Position numbers and translations under genes: made by a program. Source: an uncultured Rhodospirillaceae bacterium (GTDB lineage Bacteria > Pseudomonadota > Alphaproteobacteria > Azospirillales > Azospirillaceae). From it: 64,000 nt of DNA. The stretch covers positions 11,331-75,330 of the forward strand of contig CALBDS010000063.1 in NCBI GenBank assembly GCA_937927415.1, given 5' to 3'. Below are positions 18,200 through 30,998 of this stretch, piece by piece. The notes under the pieces are model-generated. The model was not told the DNA's origin, did not search any database, and saw nothing but the letters and a program-made list of their open reading frames with translations. Position 1 is the first letter of the stretch, and each line of letters starts with the position of its first letter.

Positions 18200-18634
18200 A
18201 TGGCAAAGAAGATTGTCGGTTACATCAAGCTGCAGGTTCCGGCCGGCAAGGCGAATCCCTCGCCGCCCATCGGTCCGGCGCTCGGTCAGCGCGGCTTGAA
18301 CATCATGGAATTCTGCAAGGCGTTCAACGCCCGCACGCAGGATCTCGAAGTCGGCATGCCGATCCCGGTGGTCATCACCGCCTACGGCGACCGTACCTTC
18401 ACCTTCGTCACCAAGACCCCGCCGAACAGCTACTTCCTCAAGAAGGCCGCCGGCATCACCAGCGGGTCGCAGACCCCTGGCAAGGGTGGCTTCGCCGGCA
18501 AGGTCACCATGACCCAGATCCGCGAAATCGCCCAGAAGAAGATGGCGGACCTGAACGCCCACGACATCGAGGCGGCCGCCAAGATGCTCGTCGGTTCGGC
18601 CCGTTCCATGGGCCTCGAAGTGGTGGAGGGCTGA
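18200..18634 (+). CDS. rplK: 50S ribosomal protein L11
   Basis: L11 binds the GTPase-associated region of 23S rRNA. The 144-residue protein starts with MAKKIVGYIKLQVPAGKANPS, and has the conserved PPIGPALGQRGLNIMEFCKAFN and a C-terminal RNA-binding domain ending in RSMGLEV. GGAGG lies upstream of the ATG. It is followed 4 bp later by rplA. Confidence 0.99.
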   Translation: MAKKIVGYIKLQVPAGKANPSPPIGPALGQRGLNIMEFCKAFNARTQDLEVGMPIPVVITAYGDRTFTFVTKTPPNSYFLKKAAGITSGSQTPGKGGFAGKVTMTQIREIAQKKMADLNAHDIEAAAKMLVGSARSMGLEVVEG

Positions 18635-18638
18635 TCCT

Positions 18639-19340
18639 ATGGCGAAGCTGGGCAAGCGTCTGAAGAAGGCCTACGCGGCCGTCGATCGTGATGCCTTCTA
18701 CGGCCTGACCGATGCGGTCAAGCTGGTGAAGGGCAACGCCGTCGCCAAGTTCGATGAAACCATCGAAATCGCCATGAACCTGGGCATCGATCCCCGTCAC
18801 GCCGACCAGATGGTCCGCGGCGTGGTGAACCTGCCCCACGGCACCGGCAAGACCGTGCGCGTGGCCGTGTTCGCCAAGGGGCCGAAGGCCGACGAGGCTC
18901 TGGCCGCCGGCGCCGACATCGTGGGCGCCGACGATCTGGCCGAGAAGATCCAGGCCGGCGAAATGAACTTCGACCGCTGCATCGCCACCCCGGACATGAT
19001 GGGCGTGGTCGGCAAGCTGGGTAAGATCCTCGGGCCCCGCGGCCTGATGCCGAACCCCAAGCTCGGCACCGTCACCATGAACGTCGGCGAAGCCGTGAAG
19101 GCGGCGAAGGCCGGTGCGGTGGAATTCCGTGCGGAAAAGACCGGCATCGTCCACGCCGGTGTTGGCAAGGCGAGCTTCTCCGAAGACGCGCTGGCCGACA
19201 ACATCCGCGCCTTCATCGATGCGATTTCCCGCGCCAAGCCGTCGGGGGCCAAGGGCACCTACATCGAAAAGGTGTCTTTGTCCTCGACCATGGGTCCGGG
19301 TCTGAAGCTCGACATCCCCAGCCTCAGCGCCCAGGCCTGA
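18639..19340 (+). CDS. rplA: 50S ribosomal protein L1
   Basis: Forms the mobile L1 stalk at the tRNA exit site and represses its own operon. The 233-residue protein has the L1 signature around LGKILGPRGLMPNPKLGTV and a C-terminal YIEKVSLSSTMGPGLKLD. Co-transcribed with rplK. Confidence 0.99.
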   Translation: MAKLGKRLKKAYAAVDRDAFYGLTDAVKLVKGNAVAKFDETIEIAMNLGIDPRHADQMVRGVVNLPHGTGKTVRVAVFAKGPKADEALAAGADIVGADDLAEKIQAGEMNFDRCIATPDMMGVVGKLGKILGPRGLMPNPKLGTVTMNVGEAVKAAKAGAVEFRAEKTGIVHAGVGKASFSEDALADNIRAFIDAISRAKPSGAKGTYIEKVSLSSTMGPGLKLDIPSLSAQA

Positions 19341-19613
19341 GACTGATCGAATTTATCGCCGCTCCGGCAACGGGGCGGCGGTGATGCGGGTGGGGGCAAC
19401 CCCGCCCGGCCCTGTCCGAGACCGCTGGTGCCGATGGGTTTTATCCCCAAAGGCTTAATAACCGCCGGCGCAGACAGGAGTGGAAACCGGATTTCACGGG
19501 GGTTTGTTCCCCCTTCGATAACCGGCTTGTGCTTCTGGGACAGGTAGCGAACCGGGCAATCCCTCTCTTCTTTGGGAAAGCCCTCATGTGACCCTCGTGC
19601 ATGGAGGCGATCC
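19341..19613 (+). promoter_or_regulatory. rplJ leader, probable L10(L12)4 autoregulatory RNA
   Basis: A 273-nt non-coding segment rich in short pairing elements, for example GGGGGTTTGTTCCCCC around 19497-19512 and ACCGGATTTCACGG just before it. In proteobacteria L10-L12 binds a leader of this kind and represses rplJL. The region may also hold the rplJL-rpoBC promoter, which I could not place. Confidence 0.45.
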
Positions 19614-20132
19614 GTGGATCGTACACAAAAGGAAGCGACGATCGCGGACCTGCATTCGAAGCTGCAGGATGTGTCCGTTGTGGTGGTGACCCATCATCTC
19701 GGCCTCACGGTGGCGGAAGTCACCGATCTGCGTGTGAAGATGCGGGCCGCTGGCGCCAGCTTCAAGGTGACGAAAAACCGGCTCGCCCGCCGCGCCCTGA
19801 AGGGCACCCAGTTCGAAGGCATCGACGGCCTGTTCAAGGGGCCGACGGCGATCGCTTTTTCGAAGGACCCGGTGGCGGCTGCCAAGGTGGCGGCCGACTA
19901 CGCGAAGTCCAACGATAAGCTGGCGATCATCGGCGGCAGCCTGAACGGCGCCGAGTTGAACGCGGAAGGGGTCAAGGCTCTTGCCACCCTGCCGTCGCTG
20001 GACGAACTGCGTGCGAAGATCGTGGGCATGATCCAGACCCCGGCGACCCGTATCGCCGGTGTGCTGCAGGCTCCGGGCGGCCAAGTCGCCCGCGTGCTGT
20101 CGGCCTACGCCAAGAAGGACGAGGCGGCCTGA
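19614..20132 (+). CDS. rplJ: 50S ribosomal protein L10
   Basis: Base of the L7/L12 stalk. The 172-residue protein starts at GTG 19614 (MDRTQKEATIADLHSKL), preceded by GGAGG; the open frame runs further upstream but that part is the leader RNA. FKVTKNRLARRAL and the C-terminal helix for L12 dimers are present. Confidence 0.97.
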   Translation: MDRTQKEATIADLHSKLQDVSVVVVTHHLGLTVAEVTDLRVKMRAAGASFKVTKNRLARRALKGTQFEGIDGLFKGPTAIAFSKDPVAAAKVAADYAKSNDKLAIIGGSLNGAELNAEGVKALATLPSLDELRAKIVGMIQTPATRIAGVLQAPGGQVARVLSAYAKKDEAA

Positions 20133-20189
20133 GCCGCTCTCTCATCGCTCGATATCAATCCCAGAAACACCTGCTGTTTGGAGTAAAAA

Positions 20190-20564
20190 ATGGCTGATCT
20201 GCAGAAGCTCGTCGAAGACCTGTCGGCCCTGACCGTTCTGGAAGCCGCTGAACTGTCGAAGCTGCTGGAAGAGAAGTGGGGCGTTTCCGCCGCCGCTCCG
20301 GTGGCCGTTGCCGCCGCTGGTCCGGCCGCTGCCGCTGCCCCGGTCGAAGAGCAGACCGAATTCACGGTGATCCTGGCCGACGCCGGCGACAAGAAGATCA
20401 ACGTGATTAAGGAAGTCCGCGCCATCACCGGCCTGGGTCTGAAGGAAGCCAAGGACCTGGTCGAAGGCGCTCCGAAGGCGGTCAAGGAAGGCGTGTCCAA
20501 GGAAGACGCCGCCAAGATCAAGAAGCAGCTTGAAGAAGCTGGCGCCAAGGTGGATGTTAAGTAA
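20190..20564 (+). CDS. rplL: 50S ribosomal protein L7/L12
   Basis: Stalk protein that recruits translation factors. The 124-residue protein has an N-terminal dimer domain, an Ala/Pro-rich hinge at about 40-55 and the globular C-terminal domain with GLGLKEAKDLVEGAPK. Its mRNA is followed by an attenuator-like hairpin before rpoB, as in other bacteria where L12 must be made in excess of polymerase. Confidence 0.99.
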   Translation: MADLQKLVEDLSALTVLEAAELSKLLEEKWGVSAAAPVAVAAAGPAAAAAPVEEQTEFTVILADAGDKKINVIKEVRAITGLGLKEAKDLVEGAPKAVKEGVSKEDAAKIKKQLEEAGAKVDVK

Positions 20565-20617
20565 GATCGCCTTGCTGCGATACGGATCTGATATATCCAC
20601 GCCGACGGCGGCCTGCT

Positions 20618-20656
20618 CCCCCGGAAACGGGGGGCCGGTCGCCGCGCGGCGTTTTT
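20618..20656 (+). terminator. Attenuator-like hairpins between rplL and rpoB
   Basis: CCCCC at 20618-20622 faces GGGGG at 20629-20633, then the palindrome CGCCGCGCGGCG at 20640-20651 is followed by TTTTT. A partial terminator here would lower rpoBC transcription relative to rplJL, as known in E. coli. No experimental support in the sequence itself. Confidence 0.55.
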
Positions 20657-20801
20657 GCCTGCACCGGACGGGGCGTACCCCGTGCGGCCTTTGCCGTCTC
20701 CGCGACGGAGGCGGATTCCGCGCTCGGCTCAGTTATTCCTCTCCGGCCGGGAGGCTCTGACCGCCATGAGCGCACACACGGACAGACGTTTGGGGACATC
20801 C

Positions 20802-23800
20802 ATGGCCAAATCCTTTACGGGTCGTAAGCGTGTTCGCAAGAGCTTCGGGCGCATCCCGGAAGTCACCCAGATGCCGAACCTCATCGAGGTTCAACGAAGC
20901 TCCTACGACCACTTCTTGCAGATGGACGTGCCGCCGGAAAAGCGCGCGAACCTGGGGCTGCAGGAAGTCTTCCGTTCGGTGTTCCCCATCAAGGATTTCT
21001 CCGACCGCGCCATCCTCGACTTCGTGCGCTACGAGCTTGAGCAGCCGAAGTACGACGTGGAAGAGTGCCAGCAGCGCGGCATGACTTTCGCCGCTCCGCT
21101 CAAGGTGACTCTGCGCCTGTCCGTCTTCGATGTCGAGGAAGACACCGGCCTGAAGTCCATCCGCGACATCAAGGAGCAGGACGTCTACATGGGCGACATG
21201 CCCCTGATGACGGCCAACGGCACCTTCATCATCAACGGCACCGAGCGCGTCATCGTCTCCCAGATGCACCGTTCGCCGGGCGTGTTCTTCGACCACGACA
21301 AGGGCAAGACCCATTCGTCGGGCAAATATCTGTTCGCCGCCCGCGTGATCCCCTACCGCGGTTCCTGGCTGGATTTCGAATTCGACGCCAAGGATCTGGT
21401 CTACGTCCGCATCGACCGCCGCCGCAAGCTGCCGGCGACCACGCTGCTGTTCGCGCTGGACGGCGCCGATACCGAGGTGCTGCGCGCCAACCGCAAATCC
21501 GCCGGCAAGGACCTGCTGCCCTATGAGGCGCAGGGCATGGCCAAGGAAGAGATCCTCGGCTATTTCTACGACACCATCACCTATTCGCGCGCACCCGGCG
21601 GGTGGAAGACCCCGTTCTCGGCCGAGCGCATGAAGGGTGCCAAGCTGGTGTCCGATCTGGTGGACGCCAACACCGGCTCGGTGGTCGCCGAAGCCGGCGC
21701 CAAGATGACCCCGCGCCTCATCAAGAAGCTGCTGGAAGGCGGGCTGACCGATCAGTTGGTCTCGACCGAGGAGCTGATCGGGCGCTATCTGGCCGTTGAC
21801 ATCATCAACGAGCAGACCGGCGAGGTGCTGTACGAGGCCGGCGACGAGCTGTCGGCCCAGGATCTCGACAAGCTGGAGCACATGGGGGTCGATGAGATCC
21901 CGGTTCTGGCCATCGACCACCTGAACGTCGGCGCCTACATCCGCAACACCATGGCCGCGGACCGCAACGCCAGCCGCGAAGACGCGCTGATCGACATCTA
22001 CCGCGTCATGCGCCCCGGCGAGCCGCCGACCCTGGAATCGGCCGAAGCCCTGTTCAACGGCCTGTTCTTCGACAGCGAACGCTACGATCTGTCGGCGGTG
22101 GGGCGTGTGAAGATGAACGCGCGCCTGAACTTCCAGACCGAGGACACCATGCGCGTCCTGCGCAAGCAGGACATCATGGAAATCCTGCGGGTTCTGGTGA
22201 ACCTGAAGGACGGCCGCGGCGAAATCGACGACATCGACCATCTGGGCAACCGCCGTGTGCGCTCGGTGGGCGAACTGATGGAAAACCAGTACCGCGTCGG
22301 CCTGCTGCGCATGGAGCGCGCGATCCGCGAGCGCATGTCGTCGGTCGAGATCGATACGGTGATGCCGCACGATCTCATCAACGCCAAGCCGGCGGCGGCG
22401 GCGGTGCGCGAGTTCTTCGGCTCGTCGCAGCTCTCCCAGTTCATGGACCAGACCAACCCGCTGTCGGAAATCACCCACAAGCGCCGCCTGTCGGCGCTGG
22501 GGCCGGGCGGTCTGACCCGTGAGCGTGCGGGCTTCGAAGTCCGCGACGTGCACCCCACCCACTACGGCCGCATCTGCCCGATTGAGACGCCGGAAGGTCC
22601 GAACATCGGCCTCATCAACTCGCTGGCCACGTACGCCCGCGTCAACCAGTACGGCTTCATCGAAAGCCCGTACCGCAAGGTGGACAACGGCCGCGTCACC
22701 GACGAGGTGGTGTACCTGTCGGCGATGGAGGAAGGCCGCTACGTGGTGGCCCAGGCCAACGCCGAGTTGGACGAAAACAACCGCTTCGCCAACGATCTGG
22801 TGTCGTGCCGCCAGGGCGGCGAATACCTGATGTTCCGGCCCGAAGCGATCCACCTCATCGACGTGTCGCCCAAGCAGCTGGTGTCCGTCGCCGCGGCGCT
22901 GATCCCGTTCCTTGAGAACGACGACGCCAACCGCGCGCTGATGGGGTCGAACATGCAGCGTCAGGCGGTGCCGCTGGTGAAGGCCGACGCGCCCCTGGTG
23001 GGCACCGGCATGGAAGCCACCGTGGCCCGCGACAGCGGCGTGACCATCGTCGCCAAGCGGTCCGGCATCGTCGATCAGGTGGACGCCACCCGCGTGGTGA
23101 TCCGCGCGACCGACAACGCGTCGGCCACGGCGCCGGGCGTTGACATCTACAACCTGCTGAAGTTCCAGCGGTCGAACCAGAACACCTGCATCACCCAGCG
23201 TCCGCTGGTGAAGGTGGGCGACCGGGTGCTGGCCGGCGACATCATCGCCGACGGCCCCAGCACCGAGCTGGGCGAACTGGCGCTCGGCCGCAACGTGCTC
23301 GTCGCGTTCATGCCGTGGAACGGCTACAACTTCGAAGACTCGATCCTCATCAACGAGCGCATCGTGAAGGACGACGTGTTCACGTCGATCCACATCGAAG
23401 AGTTCGAGGTGATGGCCCGCGACACCAAGCTGGGCCAGGAGGAAATCACCCGTGACATTCCCAACGTGGGTGAAGAGGCTCTGAAGAACCTCGACGAAGC
23501 CGGCATCGTCTACATCGGTGCCGAAGTGCATCCGGGCGACATTCTGGTCGGCAAGGTCACGCCGAAGGGCGAAAGCCCGATGACGCCGGAAGAAAAGCTG
23601 CTGCGCGCCATCTTCGGCGAAAAGGCCTCGGATGTCCGTGACACCTCGCTGCGTCTGCCGCCGGGTGTGGCGGGCACGGTGGTGGAAGTGCGCGTCTTCT
23701 CCCGCCGCGGCGTGGACAAGGACGAGCGCGCCATGGCCATCGAGCGGGCGGAAATCGAGAAGCTGGCCAAGGACCGCGACGACGAACGCGCGATCCTGGA

Positions 23801-25001
23801 GCGCAGTTTCTACACCCGCCTGAAGGAAATCCTGCTGGGCCAGACCGGCCAGGGCGGCCCGCGCGGCTTCAAGACCGGCGAGGTCATCACCGACGAGACG
23901 CTGGCCCAGTACACCCGCGGTCAGTGGCGCCAGATTTCCGTGGCCGACGAAAAGTCCATGGAGATCGTCGAGAACCTGTCCAAGGTGTTCGACGAATCGA
24001 TCCAGGCGCTGCAGAACCGCTTCGAGAACAAGGTCGAGAAGCTCCAGCGCGGCGACGAACTGCCGCCGGGCGTGATGAAGATGGTCAAGGTCTTCGTCGC
24101 GGTGAAGCGCAAGCTGCAGCCCGGTGACAAGATGGCCGGCCGTCACGGTAACAAGGGTGTGGTCTCCCGCATCATCCCGCAGGAGGACATGCCCTATCTG
24201 GAGGACGGCACCCCGGTCGATCTGGTGCTGAACCCGCTGGGTGTGCCGTCGCGCATGAACGTCGGGCAGATCCTGGAAACGCACCTGGGTTGGGCGTCGG
24301 CCGGCATCGGCAAGCAGATCTCCAAGGCGCTGGACCAGTACCGTCTGGCTATCAAGCAGAACGCGGAATCCCTGGCGCCGCAGCGCCTGGAAGACCTTCG
24401 CGGCAAGCTGAAGGACGCCTACGGCGACCGGATCTACGGCGAAACCATCGCCGATCTGTCCGACGGCGAGGTCCTGGAGTTGGCCGGCAACCTGCGCAAG
24501 GGCGTGCCGTTCGCCACTCCCGTCTTCGACGGGGCGCGCGAAGACGACATCTGCCGCCATCTGGAGATGGCCGGCATGAACCGTTCCGGTCAGGTCACCT
24601 TGATCGACGGGCGCACCGGCGAGACGTTCGACCGCAAGGTCACCGTCGGCTACATCTATATGCTGAAGCTCCATCATCTGGTGGACGACAAGATCCACGC
24701 GCGCTCCATCGGCCCGTACAGCCTCGTCACCCAGCAGCCGCTGGGCGGTAAGGCGCAGTTCGGTGGTCAGCGTTTCGGTGAAATGGAGGTGTGGGCGCTG
24801 GAAGCGTACGGTGCGGCGTACACGCTCCAGGAAATGCTCACGGTCAAGTCGGACGACGTGTCGGGCCGTACGAAGGTCTACGAGGCCATCGTCCGCGGCG
24901 ACGACAACTTCGAGGCGGGCATCCCGGAATCCTTCAACGTGCTTGTGAAGGAACTCCGGTCGCTCGGCCTCAACGTCGAGCTGAACCAGCGCACCTACTA
25001 A
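20802..25001 (+). CDS. rpoB: RNA polymerase beta subunit
   Basis: Catalytic-core subunit of RNA polymerase. It has 1399 residues from ATG 20802 (MAKSFTGRKRVRKSFGRI), the usual alphaproteobacterial N-terminus; an in-frame ATG at 20766 is less likely. The rifampicin pocket, near residues 540-575, reads SSQLSQFMDQTNPLSEITHK then RRLSALGP, the sensitive wild-type form. The C-terminus has the LGGKAQFGGQRFGEMEVWALEA-type clamp motif. Followed 97 bp later by rpoC. Confidence 0.99.
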   Translation: MAKSFTGRKRVRKSFGRIPEVTQMPNLIEVQRSSYDHFLQMDVPPEKRANLGLQEVFRSVFPIKDFSDRAILDFVRYELEQPKYDVEECQQRGMTFAAPLKVTLRLSVFDVEEDTGLKSIRDIKEQDVYMGDMPLMTANGTFIINGTERVIVSQMHRSPGVFFDHDKGKTHSSGKYLFAARVIPYRGSWLDFEFDAKDLVYVRIDRRRKLPATTLLFALDGADTEVLRANRKSAGKDLLPYEAQGMAKEEILGYFYDTITYSRAPGGWKTPFSAERMKGAKLVSDLVDANTGSVVAEAGAKMTPRLIKKLLEGGLTDQLVSTEELIGRYLAVDIINEQTGEVLYEAGDELSAQDLDKLEHMGVDEIPVLAIDHLNVGAYIRNTMAADRNASREDALIDIYRVMRPGEPPTLESAEALFNGLFFDSERYDLSAVGRVKMNARLNFQTEDTMRVLRKQDIMEILRVLVNLKDGRGEIDDIDHLGNRRVRSVGELMENQYRVGLLRMERAIRERMSSVEIDTVMPHDLINAKPAAAAVREFFGSSQLSQFMDQTNPLSEITHKRRLSALGPGGLTRERAGFEVRDVHPTHYGRICPIETPEGPNIGLINSLATYARVNQYGFIESPYRKVDNGRVTDEVVYLSAMEEGRYVVAQANAELDENNRFANDLVSCRQGGEYLMFRPEAIHLIDVSPKQLVSVAAALIPFLENDDANRALMGSNMQRQAVPLVKADAPLVGTGMEATVARDSGVTIVAKRSGIVDQVDATRVVIRATDNASATAPGVDIYNLLKFQRSNQNTCITQRPLVKVGDRVLAGDIIADGPSTELGELALGRNVLVAFMPWNGYNFEDSILINERIVKDDVFTSIHIEEFEVMARDTKLGQEEITRDIPNVGEEALKNLDEAGIVYIGAEVHPGDILVGKVTPKGESPMTPEEKLLRAIFGEKASDVRDTSLRLPPGVAGTVVEVRVFSRRGVDKDERAMAIERAEIEKLAKDRDDERAILERSFYTRLKEILLGQTGQGGPRGFKTGEVITDETLAQYTRGQWRQISVADEKSMEIVENLSKVFDESIQALQNRFENKVEKLQRGDELPPGVMKMVKVFVAVKRKLQPGDKMAGRHGNKGVVSRIIPQEDMPYLEDGTPVDLVLNPLGVPSRMNVGQILETHLGWASAGIGKQISKALDQYRLAIKQNAESLAPQRLEDLRGKLKDAYGDRIYGETIADLSDGEVLELAGNLRKGVPFATPVFDGAREDDICRHLEMAGMNRSGQVTLIDGRTGETFDRKVTVGYIYMLKLHHLVDDKIHARSIGPYSLVTQQPLGGKAQFGGQRFGEMEVWALEAYGAAYTLQEMLTVKSDDVSGRTKVYEAIVRGDDNFEAGIPESFNVLVKELRSLGLNVELNQRTY

Positions 25002-25098
25002 GGTTGGTGCCGAGAACCGCCGATGGGCCGGGATCACCCGGCCCATCGGCGGCACGTCCTTTTTCCGACAACGCGGCGGTTGCCAGCGGGAGACGGTC

Positions 25099-29262
<4,164 letters not shown>

Positions 29263-29291
29263 TTCCCAGGTGATCTGTTGACGTGACAGGA

Positions 29292-29328
29292 ACGGGGCGC
29301 TCCGGTGACGGGGCGCCCCGTTTTCTTT
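29292..29328 (+). terminator. Rho-independent terminator after rpoC
   Basis: ACGGGGCGC at 29292-29300 pairs with GCGCCCCGT at 29313-29321, followed by TTTCTTT. Confidence 0.85.
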
Positions 29329-29408
29329 GGCGGCATCGGCATGCTTATGCAGGCAATTGTCTTGGGATCGCTTTGTGCTACACTTCATCCGTGCAGCGGA
29401 GGGCGGCC

Positions 29409-29798
29409 ATGAGCGATGCCGAGTTGAAGCGGTTGATCGGATCACTGATCGAGCTTGTTCAGGATCAGTCGAAGCGAATGGCGACGAAGGATGACATCGC
29501 CAACATGGCGACGAAGGACGATATCGCCAACATGGCGACCAAGGATGATATCGCCGCTTTGACTGTACGGATCGATTCCATCGAATCGCGGATGGCGACC
29601 AAGGACGATCTTATTCCTTTGGCAACCAAGGACGATCTCGCCGCCGTGGAAGCCCGGCTGGAAGCCAAGATCGACCATCTCGGCCAGCGGACCGCCGACC
29701 TGATCCAGAAGGATCGCGGGGATATCGCCGAATTGCGGGGCGCTCTCGACATGCTGGGCAAGCGTTTCGACGCCATCGTGCGCCCGGCCGCGGAATAG
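29409..29798 (+). CDS. Small coiled-coil protein with tandem MATKDD repeats, function unknown
   Basis: A 129-residue, highly charged protein predicted by eye to be almost wholly helical. Residues 24-50 are three copies of the nine-residue unit MATKDDIAN (last two residues vary), followed by further ATKDDL units spaced irregularly and a C-terminal coiled coil (AAVEARLEAKIDHLGQ). GGAGGG precedes the ATG at 29409. MATKDD-type proteins are common but uncharacterised. It sits alone between the rpoC terminator and the rpsL promoter, in a place where most relatives have nothing. I infer no function. Confidence 0.75.
   Translation: MSDAELKRLIGSLIELVQDQSKRMATKDDIANMATKDDIANMATKDDIAALTVRIDSIESRMATKDDLIPLATKDDLAAVEARLEAKIDHLGQRTADLIQKDRGDIAELRGALDMLGKRFDAIVRPAAE
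29478..29558 (+). repeat. Three tandem 27-bp repeats inside the coiled-coil gene
   Basis: Units at 29478-29504, 29505-29531 and 29532-29558 encode the nine-residue MATKDD unit and differ only at a few third positions and at the end of the last unit. The length keeps the frame, so copy number could change by slippage without breaking the gene. Confidence 0.9.
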
Positions 29799-29844
29799 AG
29801 TCACGGATTCAGCACCGGGACGTCATCAAACCGGCATCGCGCCC

Positions 29845-29873
29845 TTGACGGGCCAGACGGCCACACCTATAGT
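29845..29873 (+). promoter_or_regulatory. Promoter of the str operon (rpsL-rpsG-fusA-tuf)
   Basis: TTGACG at 29845-29850, 17 bp, then TATAGT at 29868-29873: each hexamer is one base from consensus with ideal spacing. About 225 nt of leader to rpsL follow. No other structure was recognised in 29799-30098. Confidence 0.85.
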
Positions 29874-30098
29874 CCGCGAACCTTACGCACAGGCAGGTTG
29901 GGCGTTTTCCGCCGGACCGTCCCCCCGTGTCGTCTTGGTGCATAGCCGACACCGAGCTTTTTCGGACGGCGCTTGTGGAACGGTCCCGCACGAGGCGGTC
30001 AACGCTTCGCGGCGGGATTTTGCATCATCCGGCCTGTGCTGGGTGTCAGACAGAGCGTCCGGCGCGTCCGGACGACGACAGAGGAATGAAGGGCAGAT

Positions 30099-30470
30099 AT
30101 GCCGACGATCAATCAGTTGATCCGTAAGCCGCGCGAGCCGCTCGCCGCGCGCAACAAGGTTCCGGCGCTGGAGGCGTGCCCGCAGAAGCGTGGCGTCTGC
30201 ACCCGCGTGTACACCACCACGCCGAAGAAGCCGAACTCGGCCCTTCGTAAGGTTGCCCGTGTGCGCCTGACCAACGGTTTCGAAGTGACCTCCTACATTC
30301 CTGGTGAAGGCCATAACCTCCAGGAACACTCGGTCGTCATGATCCGCGGCGGTCGCGTCAAGGACTTGCCCGGTGTGCGCTACCACATCATCCGCGGCAC
30401 GCTCGACACCCAGGGCGTGAAGGACCGGAAGCAGCGTCGTTCGAAGTACGGCGCCAAGCGTCCGAAGTAA
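30099..30470 (+). CDS. rpsL: 30S ribosomal protein S12
   Basis: Decoding-centre protein, 123 residues. Lys43 in TTPKKPNSALRK and the lysine in GGRVKDLPG are the unmutated residues at the classical streptomycin-resistance sites. It is the first gene of the str operon, 30 bp before rpsG. Confidence 0.99.
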   Translation: MPTINQLIRKPREPLAARNKVPALEACPQKRGVCTRVYTTTPKKPNSALRKVARVRLTNGFEVTSYIPGEGHNLQEHSVVMIRGGRVKDLPGVRYHIIRGTLDTQGVKDRKQRRSKYGAKRPK

Positions 30471-30500
30471 TCAGCGTCCGAAGTTCAAGGAGTATAGGCG

Positions 30501-30971
30501 ATGTCCCGTCGTCGTCGCGCCGAAAAGCGTGAAGTTCTGCCGGACGCCAAGTTTGGCGACCGCGTTATCACCAAGTTCATGAACTGCCTGATGCTGGACG
30601 GCAAGAAGTCGGCCGCCGAGCGGATCGTGTACGGTGCCCTGACCCGCATCGAGACCAAGACCAAGAACGACCCCGTTCAGGTCTTCCACGATGCCCTCGG
30701 CAATGTGAAGCCGCACCTGGAAGTGCGCTCCCGCCGCGTCGGCGGTGCGACCTATCAGGTTCCGGTGGAAGTGCGGTCCGACCGCGCCCAGGCCCTGGCC
30801 ATCCGCTGGCTGATCAACGCCGCCCGCGGCCGTTCGGAAAACACCATGACCGAACGCCTGTCCGGCGAACTGCTGGATGCCGCTTCCCAGCGCGGCACCG
30901 CGGTCAAGAAGCGTGAAGACACCCATCGTATGGCGGAAGCCAACAAGGCCTTCTCGCACTACCGCTGGTAA
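30501..30971 (+). CDS. rpsG: 30S ribosomal protein S7
   Basis: Nucleates assembly of the 30S head and lines the E site. The 156-residue protein has the family core DRVITKFMNCLMLDGKKSAAE and MAEANKAFSHYRW at the C-terminus. AAGGAG lies upstream. S7 represses the str operon in E. coli; no homologous site was identified here. Confidence 0.99.
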   Translation: MSRRRRAEKREVLPDAKFGDRVITKFMNCLMLDGKKSAAERIVYGALTRIETKTKNDPVQVFHDALGNVKPHLEVRSRRVGGATYQVPVEVRSDRAQALAIRWLINAARGRSENTMTERLSGELLDAASQRGTAVKKREDTHRMAEANKAFSHYRW

Positions 30972-30998
30972 CAACGCTCGTCCGAGACACGTCGAATC

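Noticed and set aside
29478..29558. Tandem 27-bp units considered as a CRISPR-like array
   Set aside because: No spacers between units, and they are in frame within a protein-coding gene.
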